DNA from: Geobacteraceae bacterium
GTDB taxonomy: Bacteria > Desulfobacterota > Desulfuromonadia > Geobacterales > Pseudopelobacteraceae
NCBI GenBank assembly: GCA_025355965.1
Contig: JANXYR010000053.1
Span: 1-64,000 of the forward strand
Direction: 5' to 3'
DNA length: 64,000 nt
Made by a program: the position numbers and the translations under genes. The notes below the pieces were generated by a model. The model ran no database searches. It saw only the letters and a list, made by a program, of their open reading frames with translations, and had not been told where the DNA came from. Shown one piece after another: positions 33,024 to 43,480 of the stretch (position 1 is the stretch's first letter; each line of letters opens with the position of its first letter).

Positions 33024-34079
33024 ATGTTTCTTTTTAAGAAGAAAAAAGAGGTTGTAGGTATAGATATCGGATCTAGTTCCGTGAAAGTGGTTCAACTTAA
33101 GGACAATAAAGGGTCCTTTCAGCTTCTGAATGTGGGTATTTTCCCATTACCACCAGAGGCGATAGTTGATAACACGCTTATGGATAGTTCTTTGATCGCT
33201 ACTGTTATTAAAAATATGGTTGCAAGTTTGGGGATTAAGATAAAAGATGTTGTTTGTTCCATCTCCGGGAATTCAGTAATTATCAGAAAAATTGTTCTCC
33301 CGGCGATGTCGCAGGAAGAGCTTGAAGATCAGATTTCATGGGAGGCAGAGCAGTATATCCCATTCGATATTAATGATGTAAATATGGACTTTCAAATTTT
33401 ATCTCCCGATAGTAACGATCCTTCCAAGATGAATGTTCTGTTGGTTGCCAGTAAGAAAGATATTATAAATGATTACGTTGCGGTGTTCAGCGAAGCCGGA
33501 ATGCAGCTTTCGGTTGTTGATGTTGATTCATTTGCTGTTCAAAATGCATTTGAAGCTAATCACGACTATAGCTCTGAAGATATTCTGGCTTTAGTGAATA
33601 TTGGAGCCAGTGTAATGAATATTAATGTTATTAAAGACGGCATTACACTTTTCACCAGAGATGTCCAGATGGGGGGCAATCTTTATACTGAAGAAATTCA
33701 GAAGCAGATTGGACTGAGCAGTGAAGATGCAGAAATAGGAAAGCTTCTTGCGCATGAATCAACTAACGAACAGCTTCGAAATGTTATCTTAAAAGTTAAT
33801 GAAACAATCACTCAAGAAATTAGACGTTCACTGGATTTCTATAATTCTACTGCAAGTGACGATCGTATTTCTCGTGTTTTTGTCAGTGGTGGCTGCTCAA
33901 AAGTTTTTAGCCTTATGGACACTGTTTCTGCAAAAATTGGTTTGCCAGTAGAGAAGCTTAATCCATTTTCTAAACTGCTATACAATGAAAAAGATTTTGA
34001 CCCTGAATACCTTGAGGAAATTGGTCCGTTTATGGCGGTGCCGGTTGGACTTGCTATCAGGAGGGTAGGGGATAAATGA
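33024..34079 (+). CDS. pilM: Type IV pilus assembly protein PilM
   Basis: VVGIDIGSSSVKVVQLKDNKG...EAEQYIPFDINDVNMDFQIL... Confidence 0.95.
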   Translation: MFLFKKKKEVVGIDIGSSSVKVVQLKDNKGSFQLLNVGIFPLPPEAIVDNTLMDSSLIATVIKNMVASLGIKIKDVVCSISGNSVIIRKIVLPAMSQEELEDQISWEAEQYIPFDINDVNMDFQILSPDSNDPSKMNVLLVASKKDIINDYVAVFSEAGMQLSVVDVDSFAVQNAFEANHDYSSEDILALVNIGASVMNINVIKDGITLFTRDVQMGGNLYTEEIQKQIGLSSEDAEIGKLLAHESTNEQLRNVILKVNETITQEIRRSLDFYNSTASDDRISRVFVSGGCSKVFSLMDTVSAKIGLPVEKLNPFSKLLYNEKDFDPEYLEEIGPFMAVPVGLAIRRVGDK

Positions 34080-34654
34080 TAAAAATAAATCTTTTACCCA
34101 TCAGAGCAGCCAAAAAAAAGGAAACTGCAATTCAGCAGTTTATTATAGCTGGTATCGTCGTTGTTGTTGTATCAGTGATTGTGACTTCTCTTTATGTCGT
34201 TAAACGTGTTCAGGTTACTGCTGCCAAGGACGATATAACAGAGGCCAATAAAAAGATAAATGAACTTAAAACAAAAATAGGCAAACTTGAAGAACTTAAA
34301 ACATTGAAAGAGCAGGTTAAGAAAAAACTGGATGTTCTTACTCAGTTGCGAAAAAATAAGACTGGGCCTGCACAGAGACTGGCTAGTTTGAGCGATCTTA
34401 CTCCGGAGCAGTTGTGGCTTACAAATTACAGTGAGTCTGCTCAGGATGTAAAAATATCAGGTGTTACTTTTACTGAAGAGCTGATTTCACAATTTATGAG
34501 GGCGCTTGAGGCGTCAAATGATTTTATGAATGTTGAGTTAGTCATTTCTGAACAAACAATTGTGGCCGAGACAAAATTAAAGAAATTCGATATAACGATG
34601 AAGTTGAAGTCAGCAGTCTTACAGGCATCAGTCGCTCCAACGTTGAAAAAATAA
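34076..34654 (+). CDS. pilN: PilN
   Basis: MIKINLLPIRAAKKKE, TM, coiled coil; downstream of pilM. Confidence 0.92.
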   Translation: MIKINLLPIRAAKKKETAIQQFIIAGIVVVVVSVIVTSLYVVKRVQVTAAKDDITEANKKINELKTKIGKLEELKTLKEQVKKKLDVLTQLRKNKTGPAQRLASLSDLTPEQLWLTNYSESAQDVKISGVTFTEELISQFMRALEASNDFMNVELVISEQTIVAETKLKKFDITMKLKSAVLQASVAPTLKK

Positions 34655-34679
34655 TGCTCATCATTCAGGTGGTCTGAAT

Positions 34680-35288
34680 ATGGATCCTAATGTAGAAAAA
34701 ATACTTAAGCTTCCTACTAAACAAAAAATTCTGATTCTAGTCTTGTTTTCTGTTATTGAAGCTGCTGCTTTAGTCTGGTTTTTGTATCTTCCAAAATACA
34801 AAGAGCTTGATGGTCTCAAAACAGAACTTTCAAAGTTGCAGGGTGAAATTAGTGAAAAGACCAGAATCGCTAATAATCTTCCAAGATTACAAGCAGAATA
34901 TGAAAAGCTGAATCAAGAGTTAGCGCAAGCTTTGACTGAATTACCAAACTCTAAAGAAATCCCATCTTTGTTAACAAGTATAACTACTTTGGGGAAAAAC
35001 TCTGGTCTTGATTTCCTGACGTTTCGCCCAAAGGGTGAGATTTCTAAAGATTTTTATGCTGATGTGCCGGTAGATATTATTATTTCAGGGTCATATTTCA
35101 GTGTTGCAAATTTCTTTGCTGCGGTTGCTAACCTGCCACGAATTGTAAATATTACAAATGTTGCGTTTTCAGATATCAAGAGCGTTAATAATCGCATGAT
35201 GACCAAGGTTACGTGTCTGGCTACCACATTCCGCTTCCTTGATAAGAAAGAGATTAAGGATGATAAAAAAGCTGCTCCCAAAAAATAG
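34680..35288 (+). CDS. pilO: PilO
   Basis: TM + coiled coil; FYADVPVDIIISGSYFSVANFFAAVANLPRIVNI. Confidence 0.92.
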   Translation: MDPNVEKILKLPTKQKILILVLFSVIEAAALVWFLYLPKYKELDGLKTELSKLQGEISEKTRIANNLPRLQAEYEKLNQELAQALTELPNSKEIPSLLTSITTLGKNSGLDFLTFRPKGEISKDFYADVPVDIIISGSYFSVANFFAAVANLPRIVNITNVAFSDIKSVNNRMMTKVTCLATTFRFLDKKEIKDDKKAAPKK

Positions 35289-35829
35289 TCATAACTGGAA
35301 GATTACTGTTTGTTTTATGTGTGCACTGCTGTTTACGGCCTGCAACAAAAAACAGGCAGAATCGCCTTTGTCTGTGCCTTCTCAGGCTGCTAAAGCCGTA
35401 GCGACTCAGCCTAAGCCAGTTCAGAAACAGGCCAGTTCTGCATTGCGTCTCCCTACGCCACCGGTAAACCAGTTTGATTTCAGTAACAAAAAAGATCCTT
35501 TTAAACCATTTCTGATAGTTAAGGCAGAGCCAAAAAGCTCAGCTGAAGCAATCAAGAAAACTCAGCGCAGTTCTCTACCGATTCATAGTTTTGATGTAAA
35601 TCAGTTTAAGCTGATTGGCATAATCACTGGCGGAAGGGAAAATCAGGCAATGGTAACGGATCCCGGTGGTAAAGGTTATGTGCTGAAAGTTGGAATGTTG
35701 ATTGGAAAGAATGATGGTAAAATTATTTCAATTACCCCAAGTGGCGTTGATGTCTTAGAACAATTTAAAGATGATAATGGCAGGGTCCGGAAAGAAAATA
35801 TTAAACTTACCCTTCCCAGGAAGCAATAA
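35260..35829 (+). CDS. pilP: PilP lipoprotein
   Basis: Lipobox-like FTACNKK; RSSLPIHSFDVNQFKLIGIITGGRENQAMVTDPGGKGYVLKVGMLIGKNDGKI. Confidence 0.92.
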   Translation: MIKKLLPKNSHNWKITVCFMCALLFTACNKKQAESPLSVPSQAAKAVATQPKPVQKQASSALRLPTPPVNQFDFSNKKDPFKPFLIVKAEPKSSAEAIKKTQRSSLPIHSFDVNQFKLIGIITGGRENQAMVTDPGGKGYVLKVGMLIGKNDGKIISITPSGVDVLEQFKDDNGRVRKENIKLTLPRKQ

Positions 35830-35839
35830 GGAGTTCCGT

Positions 35840-38665
35840 ATGGAGTGGAAGAAACATACATTGAGAATAGCACTTGTAACATTTTTCATCGTTACAAGTC
35901 TTTTGGCCGTTTCACCACAGGTTGTTTTTTCTGCTGAACAACAGGAAACCAAAAAGTTAGCCAGTATTGAATCAATTGTGCCGTCAGGTAACGGCCCATA
36001 CACGGAATTAAAAATAAGGCTAACATCTCCAGCTACTTACACAAGTTATAAGACACTTACGCCACTGAAGCTTATTATTGATTTATCACAAGTTACACAA
36101 GGCAATATTTCTGCACCTATAGTTGTTAACAAGGGAAACTTTAAGAAGGTTACCGTTAGCCGTTTTGATACTGATGCAGGTGTATTAACAAGAGTTGAAA
36201 TTGAACTGGTAGAAGATAGTGAGGCTGTAATCTCTACGATACCTACCAATCCTAGGTACCTAAAGGTATCTTTCCCTGCATTAGCTGACATTTCTTCTTC
36301 TGCCACAAAAAAAGACGTAGATAAGCCCACTGTTAGTGAAGCAGTACCCATTAATGTGACTGAGGCTGCGCCAGTTACTGTTACTAAATCTGCGCCAACT
36401 GTTGCCACTGAGGTTGCGCCAGCTAATGCCGCTGATGTTGCTTTCAGAAATTTAACTGCTATTTCTGTTAACAATAATAAAATTACTCTTTCTCTTGATG
36501 GTTTAATAAACGACTTTAAGTCATTCAGGCTTAATAACCCAGAGCGGTTTGTTGTTGATTTAATGAAAGTGAGGAGTGGCTTGCCTTCGCGTTTACTTCC
36601 ATTAAATGCTTCTGGAGTTGCTTCAGCAAGGATCGGTCTTTATCCTGATAAGGTACGTGTTGTATTTGATTCCGTGAATGGTACTTTTCCTGAAGCCACT
36701 GCTGCCAAAAATGATTCAGCTGTTGTTGTAACTCTGGAAGCTAAACCCGTTGATGAAAATGTTCATACGAAGTTAACTGCCACACGATCAGAAAAACCTT
36801 CTGTAGGAAAACAACCTAAAAAAACTAAATTAGTATCATCCCTAGTTAGTAAAACAGAAATTTTGCCGGAAGTGAAGGCTGATATAGTAACAGAAGAAAA
36901 AGTTGAAGTGCCAAAACAGGCAGTTCCTGACAAGCAAATCAATAAGAGCACTAATAAATCAAAACAACCACTTGGTGTTGCATCAATTGAAATGATTGAT
37001 TTTCAGTTAGTTGACGGTATCTCTAGAGTGTCTGTAAAAGTAAATGGTGTCATTAACGCTGATCAACCGATAAAAACGCCAGGATATGTCACTTTAACAA
37101 TCAAAAACTCAACTCTGCCAAAAAATCTTCAAAGATCCTTGGAAACGCGAGCATTTGTGTCCCCAATACTTCGTGTTACACCGTTATTGATAAAAAATAA
37201 AAAAGGAACAAATACTAAAATACGCATTGCCACACGTGTTGCTACATCCTTTGCATATCGCCAGGAAGGTGACATGCTTTATATAGACTTCAAACATCCG
37301 GAAGGAATGTCTGGAGATAAGCTTATCGTTGAAGCTACTGAACAGAAAAGCAAGCCAGTTCAAACAAAAGCTGCACCTGTTGCTGTTGCTGATGTTGACA
37401 TGCCAGTTGAGCTTTCACCAGTATTAGAATCTAATAGCAAATCGACACTTAGTGCATCACATGGTTACAAAGGTAGAAAAATTACACTGGAATTTGCCGA
37501 TGCTGAGGTAAGAAAGATATTTCAACTTCTTTCTGAAGTCAGCAACAAAAACTTTGTCCTAGGTGATGAAGTTACCGGAAATATAAGTTTGAAACTAGTT
37601 AATGTCCCTTGGGATCAAGCTCTTGATATTATTCTAGATACAAAAGGACTTGATAAGCGGGAAGATGGTAATATTATAATTATTAAGGGAAAAGGTAAAT
37701 TTAAGACTCAAGCAGAAGAAGAGTTAGAGATTAAAAAATCTATTGCCAAAGGCATAGAGCTTAAAACAGAAATGTTTAGCGTAAATTATTCTGATGTCAC
37801 AGTTATTTCTGGCCAATTTAATGGCCTAAAGAGTGATAGAGGAGTTATATCTACGGATGCTAGAACTAGCACAGTGATTGTAAAAGACGTTCCTCAGGCG
37901 ATTGAGGACATGCGAAAGTTGTTAAAGCAGCTAGATGTCCCAGAAAGACAGGTTATGATTGAGGCCCGCATTATTGAGGCCACGTCAACATTTACACGCA
38001 ACCTCGGTGTAAACTGGGGTATGCATTATCGTGACGGATCTTCATCTTTCTTGGGGATTAATCAATTAGATACAAGTTTTGGGGGGTTGGCAAATGCAAC
38101 GCCTACGAGTGGCCAAAGTGGCCAACCAGGTGCAGCAATGGGTATTTCTTTCGGTAAGCTTACAAGTAATATTTCTCTTGATTTACGTCTGAATGCAGCT
38201 GCCAGCGCCGGGTTGATCAAAATAATATCGTCACCAAAAGTTGCAACACTTAATCATAAGCCTGCGAAGATTTCTCAGGGTCAGCAGATACCTTATCAAA
38301 ACACAACAGCTACAACTGGTGCGGTTACAGCGTTTGTTGCTGCAACACTTTCACTGGAAGTTACTCCTCATATCAATGCCAACGGTACCATAGTAATGAA
38401 AATTGATGCTAAAAATGATGCTCCTGGTACTGGAAGCCCACCACCGATTAACACGAAACAGGCAACAACTGAGCTTTTGTTGAAAGATGGTGAAACTACA
38501 GTCATTGGCGGGATCTTTGTTGATTCAGAACAAGATGGTGATGATGGGGTACCTTTCCTGATGGATATTCCATTCATTGGTCAACTATTCAGATCTAGCC
38601 TGAAAACTAAAACCAAAACAGAGCTGTTGATTTTTGTTACTCCCAGGATTCTCGGGTCAATTTAA
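35840..38665 (+). CDS. pilQ: Type IV pilus secretin PilQ with AMIN domains
   Basis: AMIN repeats; ISLKLVNVPWDQALDIILDTKGLDKR; secretin core VMIEARIIEATSTFTRNLGVNWG...; C-terminal ELLIFVTPRIL. Confidence 0.95.
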   Translation: MEWKKHTLRIALVTFFIVTSLLAVSPQVVFSAEQQETKKLASIESIVPSGNGPYTELKIRLTSPATYTSYKTLTPLKLIIDLSQVTQGNISAPIVVNKGNFKKVTVSRFDTDAGVLTRVEIELVEDSEAVISTIPTNPRYLKVSFPALADISSSATKKDVDKPTVSEAVPINVTEAAPVTVTKSAPTVATEVAPANAADVAFRNLTAISVNNNKITLSLDGLINDFKSFRLNNPERFVVDLMKVRSGLPSRLLPLNASGVASARIGLYPDKVRVVFDSVNGTFPEATAAKNDSAVVVTLEAKPVDENVHTKLTATRSEKPSVGKQPKKTKLVSSLVSKTEILPEVKADIVTEEKVEVPKQAVPDKQINKSTNKSKQPLGVASIEMIDFQLVDGISRVSVKVNGVINADQPIKTPGYVTLTIKNSTLPKNLQRSLETRAFVSPILRVTPLLIKNKKGTNTKIRIATRVATSFAYRQEGDMLYIDFKHPEGMSGDKLIVEATEQKSKPVQTKAAPVAVADVDMPVELSPVLESNSKSTLSASHGYKGRKITLEFADAEVRKIFQLLSEVSNKNFVLGDEVTGNISLKLVNVPWDQALDIILDTKGLDKREDGNIIIIKGKGKFKTQAEEELEIKKSIAKGIELKTEMFSVNYSDVTVISGQFNGLKSDRGVISTDARTSTVIVKDVPQAIEDMRKLLKQLDVPERQVMIEARIIEATSTFTRNLGVNWGMHYRDGSSSFLGINQLDTSFGGLANATPTSGQSGQPGAAMGISFGKLTSNISLDLRLNAAASAGLIKIISSPKVATLNHKPAKISQGQQIPYQNTTATTGAVTAFVAATLSLEVTPHINANGTIVMKIDAKNDAPGTGSPPPINTKQATTELLLKDGETTVIGGIFVDSEQDGDDGVPFLMDIPFIGQLFRSSLKTKTKTELLIFVTPRILGSI

Positions 38666-38766
38666 CAAGGCAACTGCCTAATGGCGTAATAGTATGTAAG
38701 TTTGATTTGGTTTTTGTTGAGTCGTTATTTTTTATATACTAAATCATCTACTTATGGAGCTATTGG

Positions 38767-39159
38767 ATGAAAAAGCTAATTTTATTATTTGTGTTGTTGA
38801 GTATGTGTATGTTTGGTTGCGGAAGTGGAACAGAAACTACTGGGACTTTAACATTGTCTGAAATAACGGTTACGGACTTAACTGGTGGTAGATACAATGT
38901 AGATGCCATAGCAACCTATGTACCTGCTGCTGGGAAAGAGGCCACAGGTGCTGAGATTAACTTTACGGCTATATATTCTTCGCCATCAAATCCAAATATG
39001 GCAACTAAAACATCGAAAGTGACACTCAGTAAAACTGGGATCGCTACCTTTACAGGTATGGTTGATCAGGGTAGTGAACCGGTTTATATCCGTGTAATTG
39101 CTTCTATTGGTGGTTTATCTCAGACAAAGGTAGCTTCAGTTCCGGCCATTACGCCTTAA
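38767..39159 (+). CDS. Small putative lipoprotein
   Basis: MKKLILLFVLLSMCMFGCGSG lipobox; short beta-rich Ig-like body. Confidence 0.65.
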   Translation: MKKLILLFVLLSMCMFGCGSGTETTGTLTLSEITVTDLTGGRYNVDAIATYVPAAGKEATGAEINFTAIYSSPSNPNMATKTSKVTLSKTGIATFTGMVDQGSEPVYIRVIASIGGLSQTKVASVPAITP

Positions 39160-39380
39160 AAGCGACTGTTATGATAATCTGTGTTAGAAAATAGACATAA
39201 TACAATTGTATAAGTCTAATATATGCTAAAAACAGCATATTGTTAAACTTGGCTGAATTTATAAAATATTCCTTGCTGCGTTTTATGCTAATGATTTTAT
39301 TGTTTTTATGTCTAGTATTTAAGTTCAACTGCAATACTAAATAACATTGGATGCTTCAAGTTTTTATGGAGATAAATATT

Positions 39381-41267
39381 ATGCGTAAACTTTATGGAGC
39401 CTTAAGTCTTATTTTATTCACATTTATTTTAGCTGGCTGTAGCGGTAGCAGTTCTACATCTCAGGACTTTACTCCAGTTCAATCATCATCATTAACAGGT
39501 TCTGTTGTTATTGCAAAAACCGCACTTCAATTCAATGAGATTACAACTGTTTCAGCATCTTTTAAGAAATCTGACGGCACTCCTGCTAGTGGTATTAACG
39601 TTAATTTTTCGACTACCCTGGGCGCAATTTCTCCTTCAAGTGGTATCGCAGTTACTGACACGAATGGTACCGCCACTGTACAACTTACAGTTGGATCAAC
39701 ATCGGGACAAGGCCAGATAACTGCTTCCGCTACGGTAGATAACAAGCAGATAACAAAAACCGGATTATTTAGTGTCACTCTACCTCCACTTAAGCTGTCT
39801 GATATTTCGTTGGGATTATCGAATCTTTCATATGGTGGTTCTACCAGTGTAACTGTGACAGTTTTGGATTCAAATGGAGCTACATTTACGGGACAGGAGG
39901 TAGATGTCACTTTTTCATCAACTCTGGCTGCTTCCGGAAAAGCTAGCATAATTTCTCCTGTCAGAACAGTAAACGGAGTTGCTGTAGCAACGTACCAAGC
40001 AACTACAGCCACTGGCAGTGACACAATTACAGCTTCAATATCAGGGGATTCAAAAACAGCGTTAATATCAGTAACTCCACTTACGGCAAGTTCTGTTTCA
40101 TTTGTATCAGCTGCTCCAACCAATATTGGACTTAAAGGTATGGGTGGGGCTGGTATACAGGAGACTTCTATAGTTACCTTCAAAGTACTTGACACTGCTG
40201 GTAAGCCAAAAGCAAATCAGCAAGTTGATTTTGATCTAAATACAAAAGTTGGCGGGTTGTCGCTTACATCACTTCAAGGCAGTACATCTGCAGATGGAAC
40301 TGTTTCAACAACAGTACAGGCAGGTGTTGTCGCTACGCCGGTTCGTGTTACAGCTACAATTAGAAACACCTATCCATCTATCTCGACCCAGTCAGACCAG
40401 CTTATTGTCTCGACCGGTGTACCTTCACAGGATGGTTTTTCAATTTCAGTACAAACTCTGAATACTGAAAGTTTTAATACGGATGGTGTTAAAGATGTTG
40501 TTACTGCTCGCTTGAGTGATCATTTCCACAACCCTGTTCCGGATGGAACTGCGGTTTCCTTCACTACCAACGGAGGTAGTATTCAGCCCTCCTGTACGAC
40601 AATTGCAGGTGCCTGCTCTGTTAATTGGACTAGTCAGAATCCAAGGCCGGCAAATGGAAGAGCACGTATATTAGCTTATGCTGTGGGTGAAGAGACGTTT
40701 ATTGATTATAATGGAAATGGTGTAGCTGACGCTGGGGAGTTTTCTGATGATTCAGAAGCTTTTAGGGATGACAATGAGAACGGTATCAGGGATTCTAATG
40801 AACCTTATATTGATTTCAATAGTGACGGTGTATTTAATGGACCTGACGGCTATTATAATGGGGTACTGCAGGGAATAGCATATGTTGGCGCTCCAAAATC
40901 AAAACATGTGTTCAGTAATTCTACAATTGTAATGGCGAGTTCCGCTGCAGTGGTTTCTAACAGTTGTGGTAACCCCATAGTGGTTGGCCTTGCAGGTTCA
41001 ACCTCCTGTGACATTATTGTTAGTGATGTAAATGGTAATATTATGCCAGCAGGTACTAAAGTTGCCTTTACTTATACGAGTGTAACTGACTTAATTAAAC
41101 TAACATCAGATGATTATACATTCCCCAATTCTTCAGCTAACTCTGGTGTTATATTGAATGTAATTTTGACAGACGATGGTACTGCACCTGTTGGACGTGG
41201 TGTCTTAAAAGTAACAGTAACATCACCAGGAGGAGTTGTAACAACCTATAAATATAATGTGAATTAG
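39381..41267 (+). CDS. Lipoprotein with Big_1/invasin-like Ig repeats and Asp-rich EF-loop-like segment
   Basis: MRKLYGALSLILFTFILAGCSGSSS lipobox; repeated ...TDTNGTATVQLTVGSTSGQGQITASA modules; DYNGNGVADAGE / DDNENGIRDSNE / DFNSDGVFNGPDG loops. Confidence 0.8.
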   Translation: MRKLYGALSLILFTFILAGCSGSSSTSQDFTPVQSSSLTGSVVIAKTALQFNEITTVSASFKKSDGTPASGINVNFSTTLGAISPSSGIAVTDTNGTATVQLTVGSTSGQGQITASATVDNKQITKTGLFSVTLPPLKLSDISLGLSNLSYGGSTSVTVTVLDSNGATFTGQEVDVTFSSTLAASGKASIISPVRTVNGVAVATYQATTATGSDTITASISGDSKTALISVTPLTASSVSFVSAAPTNIGLKGMGGAGIQETSIVTFKVLDTAGKPKANQQVDFDLNTKVGGLSLTSLQGSTSADGTVSTTVQAGVVATPVRVTATIRNTYPSISTQSDQLIVSTGVPSQDGFSISVQTLNTESFNTDGVKDVVTARLSDHFHNPVPDGTAVSFTTNGGSIQPSCTTIAGACSVNWTSQNPRPANGRARILAYAVGEETFIDYNGNGVADAGEFSDDSEAFRDDNENGIRDSNEPYIDFNSDGVFNGPDGYYNGVLQGIAYVGAPKSKHVFSNSTIVMASSAAVVSNSCGNPIVVGLAGSTSCDIIVSDVNGNIMPAGTKVAFTYTSVTDLIKLTSDDYTFPNSSANSGVILNVILTDDGTAPVGRGVLKVTVTSPGGVVTTYKYNVN

Positions 41268-41319
41268 TTGTTTAATAGCAAAGATAGTGTTGTGAAGCTT
41301 GCCAACAGATGTCTATTGT

Positions 41320-41362
41320 AAAGAAACCCCCGAGTTATTTGAAAATACTCGGGGGTTTCTTT
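41320..41362. terminator. Bidirectional hairpin terminator
   Basis: AAAGAAACCCCCGAGT-atttgaaaat-ACTCGGGGGTTTCTTT between convergent genes. Confidence 0.9.
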
Positions 41363-41419
41363 ATAAAGTACAATAATATAAATCCACTATACATGTTAAT
41401 ACAGATTGTAGGAATAATA

Positions 41420-42178
41420 TCAAAAGCCGACAGCCGCCTTCAAAGAATATATAGGGCGTACAGCGTATTCGACTTCAGCTGTGATACCAAGTAAAGGAAA
41501 CGGCGAAAGTTTAAGACCCCCAAAGACACGTGGTACTGATGTGGTTTCGCTTTTGAGGTCAATATTAAAATCGATTTTAGTTTTTGACTTTAAATTACCC
41601 TTTGCTTCACTGTTTATCCACATCATACCGGCTCCGGCATATGGAGTTATAAATGGGAAACCTTTGCTAATGGAGGCGTCAAGTCCATAAGTCTGCAGCC
41701 CGAGATCATCAACACCGGCCAATTTAGTGTAGGTAGCACGTACACCTACCGCCGGTGTTGCCAGGGTGCCATCAAGAATTGATTTACTCAATTCTGCACC
41801 ATACAATTTGACATTACTGTCGGGAATATAGGAGTACATAGCGCCAACATCGATGCCTAAAGGCAGCCCTTTTCTAACTCTTATTTTCGGAATAATAAGG
41901 TATGAAGGAGCATCATTTTTAAAAGCGGAACTCCAGTAACTGCTGTTTTTATCAATACTCATGGCACTTACTTCGCCGCCAATATCAAAACCTGTAATGC
42001 CGAGAGGAGCAGCTGGCGCCATGTTTCTGAAGCCAAATGCGGGACCGGCTTCCTTGCTTAGACTTTTAAAGGCATCTTGGGTGATGCCTGATGAAAAACT
42101 GATGTCAGCAGCCAGTGTCGGTGATGCAGCAAGTGCCAGTGAAGCCGTAACCACTCCGCACAATAACGATCTTTTCAT
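41420..42178 (-). CDS. Predicted outer-membrane beta-barrel protein
   Basis: MKRSLLCGVVTASLALAASPTLAADISF signal peptide; alternating beta-strand pattern; C-terminal aromatic (AAVGF). Start reassigned from 42235. Confidence 0.65.
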   Translation of the reverse strand: MKRSLLCGVVTASLALAASPTLAADISFSSGITQDAFKSLSKEAGPAFGFRNMAPAAPLGITGFDIGGEVSAMSIDKNSSYWSSAFKNDAPSYLIIPKIRVRKGLPLGIDVGAMYSYIPDSNVKLYGAELSKSILDGTLATPAVGVRATYTKLAGVDDLGLQTYGLDASISKGFPFITPYAGAGMMWINSEAKGNLKSKTKIDFNIDLKSETTSVPRVFGGLKLSPFPLLGITAEVEYAVRPIYSLKAAVGF

Positions 42179-42331
42179 ATAACCCTCCCGTAAATTTATT
42201 GACAGCAGTCTAACAAAGCGGATGCTGTGGGTCAATCACCACATTTAGTAACACAATTTTAGTACATCCTCACTTGTATGCTGTTATATACTCCAAATAC
42301 TTTTTACACAGCCAATATAATGGAGTTCCGT

Positions 42332-43480
42332 ATGGATATTCACAAATTAATGAATTTAAGTGCCAATATTCTAGCCGCTATTAGCCTGTCATGTGTTGTC
42401 ATGTCAGGCTGTTCAAAAAAAATTGAAAAGCCAAAGGGTCGTCCGCCAGCACTCGTGAAGGTTTCTACAGCGTCTCAACAGAATGTACCGGTGGTGATCA
42501 AGGCAATTGGTACCATCGAGGCATCTGAAAGTGTTGTTGTCAGGACCCAGATTAGTGGTGAGTTAACCAAGGTTGCATTTCGAGAGGGGCAGGACGTGCA
42601 GAAAGGTGCGCTGCTGTTTCAACTTGATCCTCGCGCCTATCAAGCCGCCATACGAAAGGCTGAAGCTACTTTGACTAGAGATAAGGTTATCATGGATAAT
42701 GCCGGGAAGGACTATTTGCGTTATTCACAGTTAGTCAAAGATGGCATAGTAACCCAGGAACAGGCTGAAGGTTACCGTACCAAGGCTGAGTCTGCGGCTG
42801 CCGATATGGCTGCTGATGTTGCTGCGGTAGACAGCGCGCGGGAACAGTTGGCCTACTGTACTATTACTTCCCCAATTAGCGGTCGTCTTGGTGTGCTTGC
42901 TATTGATCGTGGCAACGTGGTCAAAGCCAATGATACGGTATTGGTGACTATTAACAAACTTATTCCCATACATGCCTCATTCAGCATACCTGAAAAGGAG
43001 TTGCCGGAGGTGAAGCGTCTTATGACCGGTGGCAGGATAGTTGTAGAGGCCGAGGTGCCTGGAACAACAGGCATCAGGGAGAAGGGTATTGTCTCGTTCT
43101 TTGACAACAGCGTGGATCCAACTACCGGTAGCATCAGGCTCAAAGCGCTTTTTGCTAATGCCAATAAGCAGCTCTGGCCCGGCCAGTTCGCCAATATCTC
43201 CATAGTACTGGGCATGAAGAATAATGCCGTTGTTGTCCCGAGCCAGGCAATCCAGACCGGGCAGAATGGTCAGTTTGTCTTTGTAGTCAAGTCGGACGCT
43301 ACAGCGGAAATTCGACAGGTTATCTCCGGTCCGGTTTCTCAGGGGATGACCGTCATAGAGAAGGGTCTGCAGTCCGGTGAACAGGTTGTTATTGACGGTC
43401 AGATGCGGGTGATTCCGGGTGGCAAGGTTGAAGTACAGGGGGGAGAGAAAAACCAAGGAAACGGAGCTGCCGGGAAATGA
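42332..43480 (+). CDS. RND efflux periplasmic adaptor (MFP) lipoprotein
   Basis: VVMSGCSKK lipobox; AIGTIEASESVVVRTQISGELTKVAFREGQDVQKGALLFQLDPRAYQAAIRKAEA. Confidence 0.93.
   Translation: MDIHKLMNLSANILAAISLSCVVMSGCSKKIEKPKGRPPALVKVSTASQQNVPVVIKAIGTIEASESVVVRTQISGELTKVAFREGQDVQKGALLFQLDPRAYQAAIRKAEATLTRDKVIMDNAGKDYLRYSQLVKDGIVTQEQAEGYRTKAESAAADMAADVAAVDSAREQLAYCTITSPISGRLGVLAIDRGNVVKANDTVLVTINKLIPIHASFSIPEKELPEVKRLMTGGRIVVEAEVPGTTGIREKGIVSFFDNSVDPTTGSIRLKALFANANKQLWPGQFANISIVLGMKNNAVVVPSQAIQTGQNGQFVFVVKSDATAEIRQVISGPVSQGMTVIEKGLQSGEQVVIDGQMRVIPGGKVEVQGGEKNQGNGAAGK

Noticed and set aside
36340-36430. Degenerate Val/Thr/Ala-Pro repeats in PilQ as a tandem repeat element
   Set aside because: Best explained as a flexible linker between AMIN domains; typical of secretins.
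39527-40195. Minus-strand ORF (222 aa) opposite Ig-repeat lipoprotein
   Set aside because: Follows the codon bias of the repeat-rich plus-strand gene; no start context or domain.
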